A stretch of DNA of 7,158 bases from Clostridiales bacterium. GTDB taxonomy: Bacteria; Bacillota; Clostridia; Christensenellales; Borkfalkiaceae. A model generated the notes under the pieces. That model was not told where the DNA came from. It did not search any database and worked only from the letters and a program-made list of their open reading frames with translations. Within the stretch, counting starts at the first letter, position 1. Every line of letters begins with the position of its first letter. Shown here in pieces: positions 1 to 5,840 of the stretch. The DNA lies in NCBI GenBank assembly GCA_015069525.1, contig SVIK01000071.1, positions 1 through 7,158 on the forward strand. Direction: 5' to 3'. The translations under genes and the position numbers were made by a program.

Positions 1-855
1 ATCTACCACTTGTGCGCCACGGCTTTCCGTGAGCAAGCCTTTTTCTTTAAGCTCGTCCACAATCGGTTGCATTTTATCCGAATAAAAGCTCTCCCCAGCG
101 TACGAATCGAAATGAATATCGAGCATATCATAGATTTTTTGCACGTCTTTCAGCGTTAAATCCTTAAACCAATGGAAAAGAGCCAAGCACTCCTCGTCGC
201 CCTGTTCGATTTTCTTGAAATATGCGCGTGCCTCGTCGTCATATTCGGGGTGTTCTTCCGCTTCTCTATGGAAACGCACGTACAATTCGTTAAGCGCGCG
301 GATACCGCCTTCCTCAATCGTCGTTTTATCGCCCCAACGTTTATACGCGGAAATAAGCTTACCAAATTGCGTACCGTAATCGCCAAGGTGGTTTATCCCC
401 ACCGCGTTATAGCCAAGGTAGTTAAAAATACGATACAACGCCCCGCCAAGCACCGTCGTGGACAAATGCCCGATATGGAAAGGCTTTGCTATATTGATAG
501 ACGAATAGTCGATACAAACCGTTTTGTTTTCGCCTATCGTGTCCGCGCCGTATTTTTCCTTTTGCGCTAAAATTTTATCAAGCGTAGCCCTTACAAAACC
601 GTCTTTATTGATTTTGAAGTTCAAATATCCGTTTACCGCGGACACCTCACTAATCACTTCGTCCGTTTTTACGCTGTCTTTAAGCGTTTCCGCAATCATA
701 ACGGGGCTCTTTCTCATGATTTTTGCAAATTTGAAGCAAGGGAGCGCGTAGTCCCCCATTTCCGTATTGGGAGGGAGAGCCAACAACTCGTAAATTTCCT
801 CACTCGTCACTCCTTCCACTTGCAATTTGTCGGCAATATATTTCTTGTAATCCAT
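1..855 (-). CDS. argS: Arginyl-tRNA synthetase, N-terminal part (runs off left edge)
   Basis: Cytoplasmic class I aminoacyl-tRNA synthetase that charges tRNA-Arg with arginine using ATP. The 285 codons present start at ATG 853-855. An AAAGGGT ribosome binding site (861-867) lies 5 nt upstream. Residues 1 to about 85 fit the ArgRS N-terminal (Arg_tRNA_synt_N) domain, including MGDYALPCFKFAK (33-45) and VNGYLNF (74-80). The catalytic core begins with DYSSINIAKPFHIGHL (116-131), which carries the HIGH ATP-binding motif, and continues with GINHLGDYGTQFGKL. Most relatives have Pro where Ile120 sits (SSPN); I regard this as lineage variation. The rest of the Rossmann core, any KMSK-like loop and the anticodon-binding domain lie outside the window. 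The gene is divergent from ychF and has its own promoter. The leader of roughly 27 nt is too short for a T-box. Identification is firm; completeness beyond the edge cannot be judged. Confidence 0.96.
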   Translation of the reverse strand, partial: MDYKKYIADKLQVEGVTSEEIYELLALPPNTEMGDYALPCFKFAKIMRKSPVMIAETLKDSVKTDEVISEVSAVNGYLNFKINKDGFVRATLDKILAQKEKYGADTIGENKTVCIDYSSINIAKPFHIGHLSTTVLGGALYRIFNYLGYNAVGINHLGDYGTQFGKLISAYKRWGDKTTIEEGGIRALNELYVRFHREAEEHPEYDDEARAYFKKIEQGDEECLALFHWFKDLTLKDVQKIYDMLDIHFDSYAGESFYSDKMQPIVDELKEKGLLTESRGAQVVD

Positions 856-888
856 AATTTACCCTTTCTTTTTCGTTTTTCCTATAAT

Positions 889-917
889 ACTATACCATAT
901 TTTTCATTTTTGGGCAA
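889..917 (-). promoter_or_regulatory. Promoter of argS
   Basis: Read on the minus strand, a -35 box TTGCCC (912-917) is followed by a 17-bp spacer and the -10 box TATAGT (889-894). A TG one base before the -10 makes it an extended -10. Transcription would begin near 882, giving a leader of about 27 nt before the argS ATG. This is inferred from consensus and spacing only. Confidence 0.75.
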
Positions 918-937
918 GTATTTTTTCAATTTACCCA
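911..937. repeat. Imperfect dyad between the argS and ychF promoters
   Basis: TGGGCAAGT (911-919) faces ATTTACCCA (929-937) across a 9-bp AT-rich centre. Seven of nine positions are symmetric. The left arm contains the argS -35 box, and the dyad lies upstream of the ychF -35 box. It could be an operator serving both divergent genes, but imperfect dyads are common in AT-rich spacers. Confidence 0.3.
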
Positions 938-945
938 ACTTTAAT

Positions 946-974
946 TTGCCAAATTTTGAATTTTGTATTATAAT
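946..974 (+). promoter_or_regulatory. Promoter of ychF
   Basis: The -35 box TTGCCA (946-951), a 17-bp spacer and a perfect TATAAT -10 (969-974) form a strong housekeeping-sigma promoter. Transcription would start near 981, leaving a leader of about 36 nt before the ATG at 1017. The promoter also argues against the longer in-frame reading that starts at TTG 963, since that codon would lie upstream of the transcript start. Confidence 0.82.
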
Positions 975-1016
975 AGACGGGTAATTAAAGAAAATTTCTA
1001 TAAGGAAGTAGTTTTT

Positions 1017-2132
1017 ATGAAACTTGGCGTTGTTGGGCTTCCCAACGTAGGTAAATCCACTCTTTTTAACTCAATTACGCACGCTGGCGCAGAGTGCGCA
1101 AATTATCCTTTCTGTACAATCGAACCGAACGTCGGCGTCGTAGCCGTACCCGACGAACGATTAGATAAGCTCGCTTCCCTTTACGCGAGTAAAAAAGTCA
1201 CCCCTGCCGTTATCGAATTCGTCGATATTGCAGGGCTTGTAAAGGGTGCGTCCAAAGGCGAGGGCTTGGGAAATAAATTCCTTTCCCATATCCGCGAGGT
1301 AGATGCTATCGTGCACGTAGTACGTTGCTTTGAGGATACGAACATCACCCACGTCGATAACAAAATCGACCCCGTAAACGATATTGAAACCATCAATCTC
1401 GAACTTGTTTTATCGGACATGGAAGCGGTGCAAAACCGCATGAACAAAGTCAAGGTGCAAGCGCGTGGCGGTGCGGATAAAAAAGCACAAGAAGAATATG
1501 CTTTCCTTGAAAGATTGTATAAGCATCTTGAAAGTGAAAAGCCTGCCCGCAATTTCCCCCTTGCCGACGGCGAAGACGAATTCATGAAAAACTGTTTCCT
1601 CCTCACCGTAAAACCCGTTATTTACGCTGCAAATATCAAAGAAAGCGATATGGGTAAAGCGGAAAACGAGCTCCCCTTTGTTGTAAAAGTGCAAGAATTT
1701 GCTAAAAACGAGGGTGCGGAAGTGCTCGTTATTTGCGCAAAGACGGAGGAAGAGCTTTCGCAAATGGACCCCGACGACAAAGCTTTGTTTATGGAGGAAT
1801 TCGGCTTAGGTGAAAGCGGGCTTGATAGATTGATTAAAAAATCGTACGCGCTTTTAGGGCTTATCTCCTATCTCACGGCAGGCGAAAAGGAAACGAGAGC
1901 TTGGACGATTGTTAAAGGCACGAAAGCCCCCCAAGCGGCGGGAAAAATCCATACCGATTTCGAAAAAGGATTTATCCGTGCAGACGTTGTAAATTGGGAA
2001 ATTCTCGTTTCGCTCGGTTCGATTGCGGCGGCAAAAGCGGAAGGCAAAGTGCGTAGCGAAGGCAAGGAATATATCATGCAAGACGGCGACGTCGTGGAAT
2101 ATTATTTCAACGTTTCCAAAAGCAATAAATAA
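1017..2132 (+). CDS. ychF: Redox-regulated ATPase YchF (OLA1/Obg-like GTPase family)
   Basis: A cytoplasmic TRAFAC-class P-loop NTPase of the Obg/OLA1 group, known to associate with ribosomes and to prefer ATP to GTP. The protein has 371 residues, close to the usual ~363. Visible motifs are the P-loop GLPNVGKST (7-15), the switch I region NYPFCTIEPNVG (29-40), DIAG of G3 (70-73) followed by LVKGASKGEGLGNKFL, and NIKE (206-209). NIKE replaces the NKxD of true GTPases and is the family signature behind ATP preference. A coiled-coil insertion spans roughly 130-175. Residues 282-366 are the C-terminal TGS domain (AGEKETRAW, GFIRADVV, DGDVVEYYFNV). The start at ATG 1017 is supported by AAGGAAG (1002-1008) 8 nt upstream and by the promoter position. 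The gene is monocistronic, ending in a hairpin terminator 12 nt after the stop. Identification is very secure. Confidence 0.98.
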   Translation: MKLGVVGLPNVGKSTLFNSITHAGAECANYPFCTIEPNVGVVAVPDERLDKLASLYASKKVTPAVIEFVDIAGLVKGASKGEGLGNKFLSHIREVDAIVHVVRCFEDTNITHVDNKIDPVNDIETINLELVLSDMEAVQNRMNKVKVQARGGADKKAQEEYAFLERLYKHLESEKPARNFPLADGEDEFMKNCFLLTVKPVIYAANIKESDMGKAENELPFVVKVQEFAKNEGAEVLVICAKTEEELSQMDPDDKALFMEEFGLGESGLDRLIKKSYALLGLISYLTAGEKETRAWTIVKGTKAPQAAGKIHTDFEKGFIRADVVNWEILVSLGSIAAAKAEGKVRSEGKEYIMQDGDVVEYYFNVSKSNK

Positions 2133-2144
2133 AGAAAACATTAT

Positions 2145-2180
2145 AAAAGGACGGGCAAGATTGATTTGCCCGTCCTTTTT
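2145..2180. terminator. Shared bidirectional terminator between ychF and the redox-protein gene
   Basis: A perfect 14-bp stem (AAAAGGACGGGCAA at 2145-2158 with its complement at 2166-2179) encloses a 7-nt loop. It carries a T-run at the end of the right arm for the plus strand and, because the left arm starts with AAAA, also for the minus strand. It starts 12 nt after the ychF stop and ends 3 nt before the last codon of the convergent gene, so one hairpin can stop transcription from both sides. Confidence 0.92.
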
Positions 2181-2182
2181 AT

Positions 2183-2641
2183 TTACAGTTTTCCGTTTAC
2201 TCGTAAGTAATTTTCAAGAATTTCCGTCGCCAAATACACCATATCCGCACAAGAACGTTTTTTATAATATTCCGCCGTTCTCTTTTCCGCCTCTCCCCCG
2301 ATTTCCACAGGCACTTTCATCCCTGCTAAAAGCTCCGCACAAATCAAGCTCTTCGTTTTTTCTTTGAATTTTCCGCAAAGCTCTTGTACAATCGCATACG
2401 TTTTCTTTTTGTTTTCGGGGTTATTCTCCCCCTCGGCAAAGACCGCGCCAACGACAAAAGCCATACCGCTTACCGCACCGCAGGTTAAACGAAGCCGTCC
2501 CATGCCACCGCCAAAAGGCAACGTTAATTTTTTAAGAGTATCTTCCTCTATCCCCATTACGTCCGCAAAAGCAAGCGCTACCGCTTGCGAACACGCAAAT
2601 CCTTGTAAAAAATATTCTTTTGCCCTCTCAGCCCTTGACAT
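2183..2641 (-). CDS. C_GCAxxG_C_C family putative redox protein
   Basis: A 152-residue soluble protein of the C_GCAxxG_C_C family (Pfam PF09719-like), a cysteine-patterned family common in anaerobes and presumed redox-active, whose biochemical role is not established. The sequence shows the N-terminal RAERAKEYFLQGFACSQAV block with Cys17, the glycine-rich FGGGMGRLRLTCGAVSG block (43-59) with Cys54, Cys101 in SLICAELL, and Cys131 in RSCADMV near the C-terminus. An additional Cys89 is present. There is no signal peptide or membrane segment. Length and the order of blocks fit the family well. The ATG at 2639-2641 is preceded by AGGAG (2651-2655) at 9 nt. The gene is divergent from mtnN; its start codon overlaps the -35 box of the mtnN promoter, and its own promoter sits on the far side. 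It has no partner gene in its transcript, so context does not reveal its substrate. Confidence 0.88.
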   Translation of the reverse strand: MSRAERAKEYFLQGFACSQAVALAFADVMGIEEDTLKKLTLPFGGGMGRLRLTCGAVSGMAFVVGAVFAEGENNPENKKKTYAIVQELCGKFKEKTKSLICAELLAGMKVPVEIGGEAEKRTAEYYKKRSCADMVYLATEILENYLRVNGKL

Positions 2642-2663
2642 TTATTTTTGCTCCTGATATAAT
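2635..2663 (+). promoter_or_regulatory. Perfect-consensus promoter of mtnN-ung
   Basis: TTGACA (2635-2640), exactly 17 bp, then TATAAT (2658-2663), with TG one base before the -10 (2655-2656). Both hexamers are perfect matches and the -10 is extended. The -35 hexamer overlaps the start codon of the divergent redox-protein gene. Transcription would begin near 2670, giving a leader of about 80 nt. That leader could form the 2675-2699 hairpin, and a weaker A/U stem (2706-2713 with 2734-2741) that overlaps the mtnN ribosome binding site. Confidence 0.88.
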
Positions 2664-2674
2664 ATTTCATGTAC

Positions 2675-2699
2675 GTGCTATACGGCAATATTATAGCAC
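2675..2699. repeat. 25-bp inverted repeat over the start points of two facing promoters
   Basis: GTGCTATA (2675-2682) and its exact complement TATAGCAC (2692-2699) flank a 9-bp centre. The right arm overlaps the -10 of the minus-strand promoter, and the left arm lies just downstream of the plus-strand start point. As DNA it has the shape of a dimeric repressor operator that would block both promoters. As RNA it would be a hairpin near the 5' end of the mtnN-ung transcript. No regulator is identified. Confidence 0.55.
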
Positions 2700-2718
2700 T
2701 ACTATTTTGAAAACGCAA
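2690..2718 (-). promoter_or_regulatory. Promoter of the C_GCAxxG_C_C protein gene
   Basis: Read on the minus strand: -35 TTGCGT (2713-2718), a 17-bp spacer, and a perfect TATAAT -10 (2690-2695) with an extended TG one base before it. The start point would be near 2683, leaving about 41 nt of leader before the ATG. The -35 lies in the first of two direct copies of AAAACGCAA (plus strand 2710-2718 and 2721-2729), 11 bp apart. Confidence 0.78.
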
Positions 2719-2751
2719 GAAAAACGCAAAAGTTTTTCAAAGGAGATACAG

Positions 2752-3408
2752 ATGATTGGCGTTGTGGTTGCAATGCAATGCGAAGCGGATATTTTGCTTG
2801 AGCAAATGAAGGTAAACCGTTCCTTGACGGTAAGCGGTAAAAAAGTACACGTGGGTATGGCGTTTAGTAAGCCTACCGCCGTTTGCGTGTGTGGCGTGGG
2901 TAAAGTAAACGCCTCCCTCGGCGCGCAAATCCTCGTCAGCAAATTCGACGCGAAAAAATTATTCAATTTCGGCGTTGCGGGCGGATTAAACAATACTACC
3001 AAGCTTTGCGAAGTATATCAAATAAAAGAAGCCGTTCAATTCGACTTTGATTTAACACAGCTCAACGGCACGAAAATCGGGACTTTGGACGAGTACAAGG
3101 AAAATTATCTTGCTCTTAACCATTTCCGCGCAAAATTACCCTTGAAAAGGTTAGGCACGGCGGATAGATTTAACGATTCCCCCGCCGATTACGAGCTTTT
3201 AACCAATGAATTGAAAGCGGATATCCGCGATATGGAAGGCGGGGCAATCGTTCAAGCTTCCTTCTCGGCGGAATTGCCCGTTTACTGCGTAAAAGCGATT
3301 TCCGACGTAGCAGGAAGCGGTAGCACTACCGAACAATATTTGGCTAACCGAGAAAAAGCTTTACAAAACTTAAAGACGTATTTGCCTATCCTTTTTGAAG
3401 ACTTATAA
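2752..3408 (+). CDS. mtnN: 5'-methylthioadenosine/S-adenosylhomocysteine nucleosidase family protein
   Basis: A cytoplasmic nucleoside hydrolase of the PNP/UDP phosphorylase superfamily. Its best-known members split MTA and SAH to adenine plus a thioribose product, in the methionine salvage and activated methyl cycles. At 218 residues it is slightly shorter than the usual ~230. The N-terminal IGVVVAMQCEAD places Glu11 where the E. coli enzyme has its catalytic Glu12. The nucleoside-fold glycine block is FGVAGG (73-78). DMEGGAIVQ (160-168) supplies the ribose-binding Met161-Glu162 pair, and AISDVAG (182-188) supplies catalytic Asp185. The segment around GTADRF (135-140) departs from the common SGDxF pattern, so a different purine nucleoside substrate is possible. 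ATG 2752 is preceded by AAAGGAG at 6 nt; the longer in-frame reading from 2620 has no ribosome binding site and would begin upstream of the promoter. It is transcribed together with ung, 17 nt downstream. Confidence 0.82.
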   Translation: MIGVVVAMQCEADILLEQMKVNRSLTVSGKKVHVGMAFSKPTAVCVCGVGKVNASLGAQILVSKFDAKKLFNFGVAGGLNNTTKLCEVYQIKEAVQFDFDLTQLNGTKIGTLDEYKENYLALNHFRAKLPLKRLGTADRFNDSPADYELLTNELKADIRDMEGGAIVQASFSAELPVYCVKAISDVAGSGSTTEQYLANREKALQNLKTYLPILFEDL

Positions 3409-3425
3409 ACTTTTAAGGAGTTTTT

Positions 3426-4094
3426 ATGATTGATTTAGGCGATTGGAACGAGAGGCTTGCGCCCCTCTTTGCCGACGAACGTTATAAAAAAATACGGCAA
3501 TTTTTAATCGAGGAATATAAAAACCACGTCGTATATCCCGACATGTACGATTTATATAATTGTTTCCGTTATACTCCCTTTGAAAAATTGCGCGTTGTGC
3601 TTTTAGGGCAAGACCCCTACCACAACGTAGGACAAGCGCACGGGCTTTGTTTTTCCGTGCAAGACGGCGTGCCCAATCCCCCGTCGCTTGAAAACATTTT
3701 TAAGGAATTGCAAACGGATATCGGCTGTCCTCGCCCTAAAAACGGGAATTTGACCAAGTGGGCAAACGAAGGCGTACTTCTTATGAATACCTCTTTGACC
3801 GTTAGAGAGCACCAAGCTAATTCGCATAGCAAATGCGGTTGGGCATGGTTTACCGATAGCGTAATCAAGCTTATATCCGAGCAAAAGGAGCACGTTGTCT
3901 TTATCCTTTGGGGCGGAAACGCAAGAAGCAAAAAAACGCTGATTGATAGCCGTAAACATTATATTATCGAGTGCGTTCACCCCTCACCCTTATCCGCCTA
4001 TAACGGCTTTTTTGGAAGTAAGCCGTTTAGCAAAACGAACGAATATCTCGTATCAAACGGTTTACCGCCGATTGATTGGGATTTAACGAAATAA
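3426..4094 (+). CDS. ung: Uracil-DNA glycosylase, family 1
   Basis: A base-excision repair enzyme that removes uracil from DNA after cytosine deamination or dUTP misincorporation. The 222-residue length is normal. All family 1 motifs are present: the water-activating loop GQDPYH (61-66) with catalytic Asp63, followed by QAHGLCFSV (70-78); the uracil-specificity region LLMNTSLTV with Asn121; HQANSHS (129-135); and the DNA-intercalating HPSPLSAYNGFFGSKPFSKTN block with catalytic His185. Trp141 stands where many relatives have another residue in the GWExFTD segment, a minor difference. Start ATG 3426 has AAGGAG (3415-3420) 5 nt upstream. It follows mtnN by 17 nt with no terminator between, so the two share the strong promoter at 2635-2663, and a rho-independent terminator follows directly. 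Identification is very secure. Confidence 0.98.
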   Translation: MIDLGDWNERLAPLFADERYKKIRQFLIEEYKNHVVYPDMYDLYNCFRYTPFEKLRVVLLGQDPYHNVGQAHGLCFSVQDGVPNPPSLENIFKELQTDIGCPRPKNGNLTKWANEGVLLMNTSLTVREHQANSHSKCGWAWFTDSVIKLISEQKEHVVFILWGGNARSKKTLIDSRKHYIIECVHPSPLSAYNGFFGSKPFSKTNEYLVSNGLPPIDWDLTK

Positions 4095-4100
4095 AATATT

Positions 4101-4137
4101 ACCCGCCCTTGCGAATTTTTCGCAAGGGCGGGTTTTT
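4101..4137 (+). terminator. Rho-independent terminator of mtnN-ung
   Basis: A perfect 13-bp GC-rich stem (ACCCGCCCTTGCG at 4101-4113 with its complement at 4121-4133) closes a loop of A/T. It can be extended by two A-T pairs and is followed by a T-run (4133-4137). It lies 6 nt after the ung stop. The opposite-strand side is A/T-rich but without a clean T-run, so stopping the convergent XRE gene here is plausible but weaker. Confidence 0.92.
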
Positions 4138-4138
4138 G

Positions 4139-4780
4139 TTATTTTACTTCTTTATTTTCCTCTTCCGACTCCTCTCCAATCGTTAACGTTCGTTTACACC
4201 AGCTTCTCTTTCCACATTTAGGGCATTTCAATCTACGATACATAATTGTATGTGCACCCATCATATACGCTCCAAAAGAAGGCACAAATTTCGCCTTACA
4301 TTTCGGGCAAATAAATCCTCCTGCGGTAAATTCCAACACGCACATTACGCCAATGCCACCAACCATAATAAGCACGGCAATACCAATTAACGCAATCCGC
4401 CAACCAATAGCCATTTCAAAATACGACGCCAACATAATAATTGTTAAAGCGCCTAACAGCGTAATCGTCATCACAATTACTTCTAAAAACAATTTTCGTT
4501 TACTTTCTTTTCTTTCTTGTATTAAATTCATTAAGTTTTCCTCCGCTTTATTTTGATACTCGAAGGAAGAAAGGCGTTTCCCTGACAACAACTCGTTTAC
4601 GGTAATTCCAAGCGTATCGCAAAGTGGCAACATTAACGAGACTTCGGGCAATCCTCCACCCGTTTCCCATTTAGACACCGTTTTATCGCTTATAAGCAAA
4701 ATATCGGCAAGCTCTCTTTGCGTCAAGCCCTTTTCTTTACGCATTTTTGCAATAAATTGTCCCGTCAGTTTTTGGTCCAT
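4139..4780 (-). CDS. XRE-family HTH protein with two membrane segments and a zinc ribbon
   Basis: Probably a membrane-anchored transcription regulator of 213 residues. Residues 5-66 are an XRE/Cro-type helix-turn-helix (LTGQFIAKMRKEKGLTQRELADIL, SDKTVSKWETGGGLPEVSLMLPL, LGITVNELLSG). A charged linker (73-96) follows, then hydrophobic segments at about 99-119 and 128-149. The C-terminal part has two CPKC knuckles (Cys158/161 and Cys186/189), which fit a four-cysteine zinc ribbon, and an acidic tail. Two membrane passes would leave both the DNA-binding domain and the zinc ribbon in the cytoplasm. ATG 4778-4780 has GGAGG (4787-4791) at 6 nt. It is the last gene of the minus-strand run, 102 bp after the AEC transporter. 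I found no convincing promoter of its own in that gap, so it may be co-transcribed. The ligand and target are unknown. Autoregulation or control of the upstream transporter/PLP-enzyme operon is inference from position only. Confidence 0.85.
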   Translation of the reverse strand: MDQKLTGQFIAKMRKEKGLTQRELADILLISDKTVSKWETGGGLPEVSLMLPLCDTLGITVNELLSGKRLSSFEYQNKAEENLMNLIQERKESKRKLFLEVIVMTITLLGALTIIMLASYFEMAIGWRIALIGIAVLIMVGGIGVMCVLEFTAGGFICPKCKAKFVPSFGAYMMGAHTIMYRRLKCPKCGKRSWCKRTLTIGEESEEENKEVK

Positions 4781-4834
4781 TCCTTACCTCCATCCATATG
4801 TTATCACAAAAATCAGCGTATTTGCCCCCACGGA

Positions 4835-4877
4835 GCGTAGAGTTTTCTATCTTTTTTACTATTTTGCGTAGAATTTT
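4835..4877. repeat. Direct repeats GCGTAGARTTTT upstream of the XRE gene
   Basis: GCGTAGAGTTTT (4835-4846) and GCGTAGAATTTT (4866-4877) match at 11 of 12 positions and start 31 bp apart, close to three helical turns. A shorter related GCGTATTT occurs at 4816-4823. They lie in the 102-bp gap between the transporter stop and the XRE start and could be binding sites for a regulator, possibly the XRE protein itself. The evidence is positional only. Confidence 0.35.
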
Positions 4878-4882
4878 ACACT

Positions 4883-5836
4883 TTACGTCACAAAAATTTG
4901 AAAAAGCCAAAACATCAACGGTATCGTACCAATAGAAAAAATCGAGGTAATAAGCGACATCGTTGCCCCATGAGAAGCGTCTTTTCCGTACGCCGTAGGA
5001 ATTACGATTGCGTTTAAGCCCATTGGTAAACACATAAACGCCATACCGCAAATTAGCATACTTTCCGTTAAATATGCGCCCGTGGGCAACCACATTACGA
5101 CGGCAATATACAACAACGGATAAACTATCAAACGAACGATAGATATCACGTACAACTGCCATTGCAATAAAGCTTCTCCCAAATCCGCTTTCGCTATTAC
5201 GATACCCGTCAACAGCATGGCTACCGGTGACATACAGCTACCTGCGCCTTTAATCGCCGTCGCAAGCGGTTGCGGTAGTTGCCAACCGATAATCCCTATA
5301 ACCACCCCTAAAAGCATCGCTAAAACGGTAGGATTAAAGAGATTTTTCACTATTTCCCATGCATTTCGCTTTTCCCCGTCCTCTCTGCCAAGTAAAAGTG
5401 CGGGAACTCCCCATAAATAAGAAAGAAAACCTATTGGTAGAATAAATATCGTATATTCCAAAAAAACGTTAGGAAACACGGCAAGCATTATCGCGTTCCC
5501 CATAAAAGATATATTTGAAATCGTCAATCCATATTGTCCGATTTTACGAAGATACTCGTCACGGTAAATCCATTTTGCAATCCCGTATGAAATCGGCAAA
5601 ATAAAAAGGAGCAATATGCAAGCAAACGTAAGCGGTTTCCATGCGGAAAAAAGCGTTTCTAACGTGCATTTCTCCGCGTAAGTCCCTAATACCAGCGCTG
5701 GCAAAAACAAATAATTTTCCATCTTGGATAAAACTTCGTCCGCACTTTTAGGGATTGCTTTGCATTTTAATAAAAGATATCCTATTACGATAAACGCAAA
5801 TAGGATAATCATTTGATAAAAAATTGGTAAAAACAT
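4883..5836 (-). CDS. AEC-family (auxin efflux carrier-like) transporter
   Basis: An integral membrane protein of 317 residues, typical of bacterial Mem_trans/AEC permeases (PF03547), which move malate, other organic anions or amino-acid-like solutes. About ten hydrophobic segments are visible, near residues 5-24, 38-53, 67-90, 102-122, 127-150, 168-188, 197-216, 228-250, 258-280 and 293-315. Family-like features are LPALVLGTYAE in the second helix, TISNISFMGNAI (105-116) with the conserved Gly-Asn, FNPTVLAMLLGVVIG (167-181) at the start of the second half, and MLLTGIVIAKADL (207-219). The substrate cannot be read from the sequence. The start at ATG 5834-5836 lies 4 nt after the stop of the upstream PLP-enzyme gene and lacks a good ribosome binding site. 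Translational coupling is therefore likely; a start at Met9 is possible but equally unsupported. The tight pairing suggests it transports a substrate or product of that enzyme. Confidence 0.9.
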   Translation of the reverse strand: MFLPIFYQMIILFAFIVIGYLLLKCKAIPKSADEVLSKMENYLFLPALVLGTYAEKCTLETLFSAWKPLTFACILLLFILPISYGIAKWIYRDEYLRKIGQYGLTISNISFMGNAIMLAVFPNVFLEYTIFILPIGFLSYLWGVPALLLGREDGEKRNAWEIVKNLFNPTVLAMLLGVVIGIIGWQLPQPLATAIKGAGSCMSPVAMLLTGIVIAKADLGEALLQWQLYVISIVRLIVYPLLYIAVVMWLPTGAYLTESMLICGMAFMCLPMGLNAIVIPTAYGKDASHGATMSLITSIFSIGTIPLMFWLFQIFVT

Positions 5837-5840
5837 ACTA

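Noticed and set aside
494..502. Ile in place of the usual Pro next to the ArgRS HIGH motif (residue 120)
   Set aside because: The HIGH motif and surrounding IAKPF block are intact, so this is most likely lineage variation rather than a functional change.
172..570. A 132-codon plus-strand open frame
   Set aside because: It is antisense to argS, which has clear family motifs; the frame is a by-product of codon use and shows no domain or ribosome binding site.
856..888. T-box leader for argS
   Set aside because: The promoter leaves only about 27 nt before the start codon, far too short for a T-box stem, specifier and antiterminator.
963..1016. An in-frame TTG start that would lengthen YchF by 18 residues
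   Set aside because: It lies inside the promoter, upstream of the expected transcript start, has no ribosome binding site, and the extra residues have no counterpart at the YchF N-terminus, which normally begins right before the P-loop.
1181..1606. A 141-codon minus-strand open frame inside ychF
   Set aside because: It is antisense to a highly conserved gene, and the predicted protein is Ser/Arg/Thr-rich without recognisable features.
2620..2751. An in-frame upstream extension of the nucleosidase by 44 residues
   Set aside because: It overlaps the start of the divergent gene and the promoter, lacks a ribosome binding site, and the family N-terminus fits ATG 2752 with AAAGGAG before it.
3603..3980. 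A 125-codon minus-strand open frame inside ung
   Set aside because: It lies antisense to all catalytic motifs of ung and has no independent support.
4737..5162. A 141-codon minus-strand open frame spanning the transporter end and XRE start
   Set aside because: It is out of frame with two genes that have family-level support, and its composition is not protein-like.
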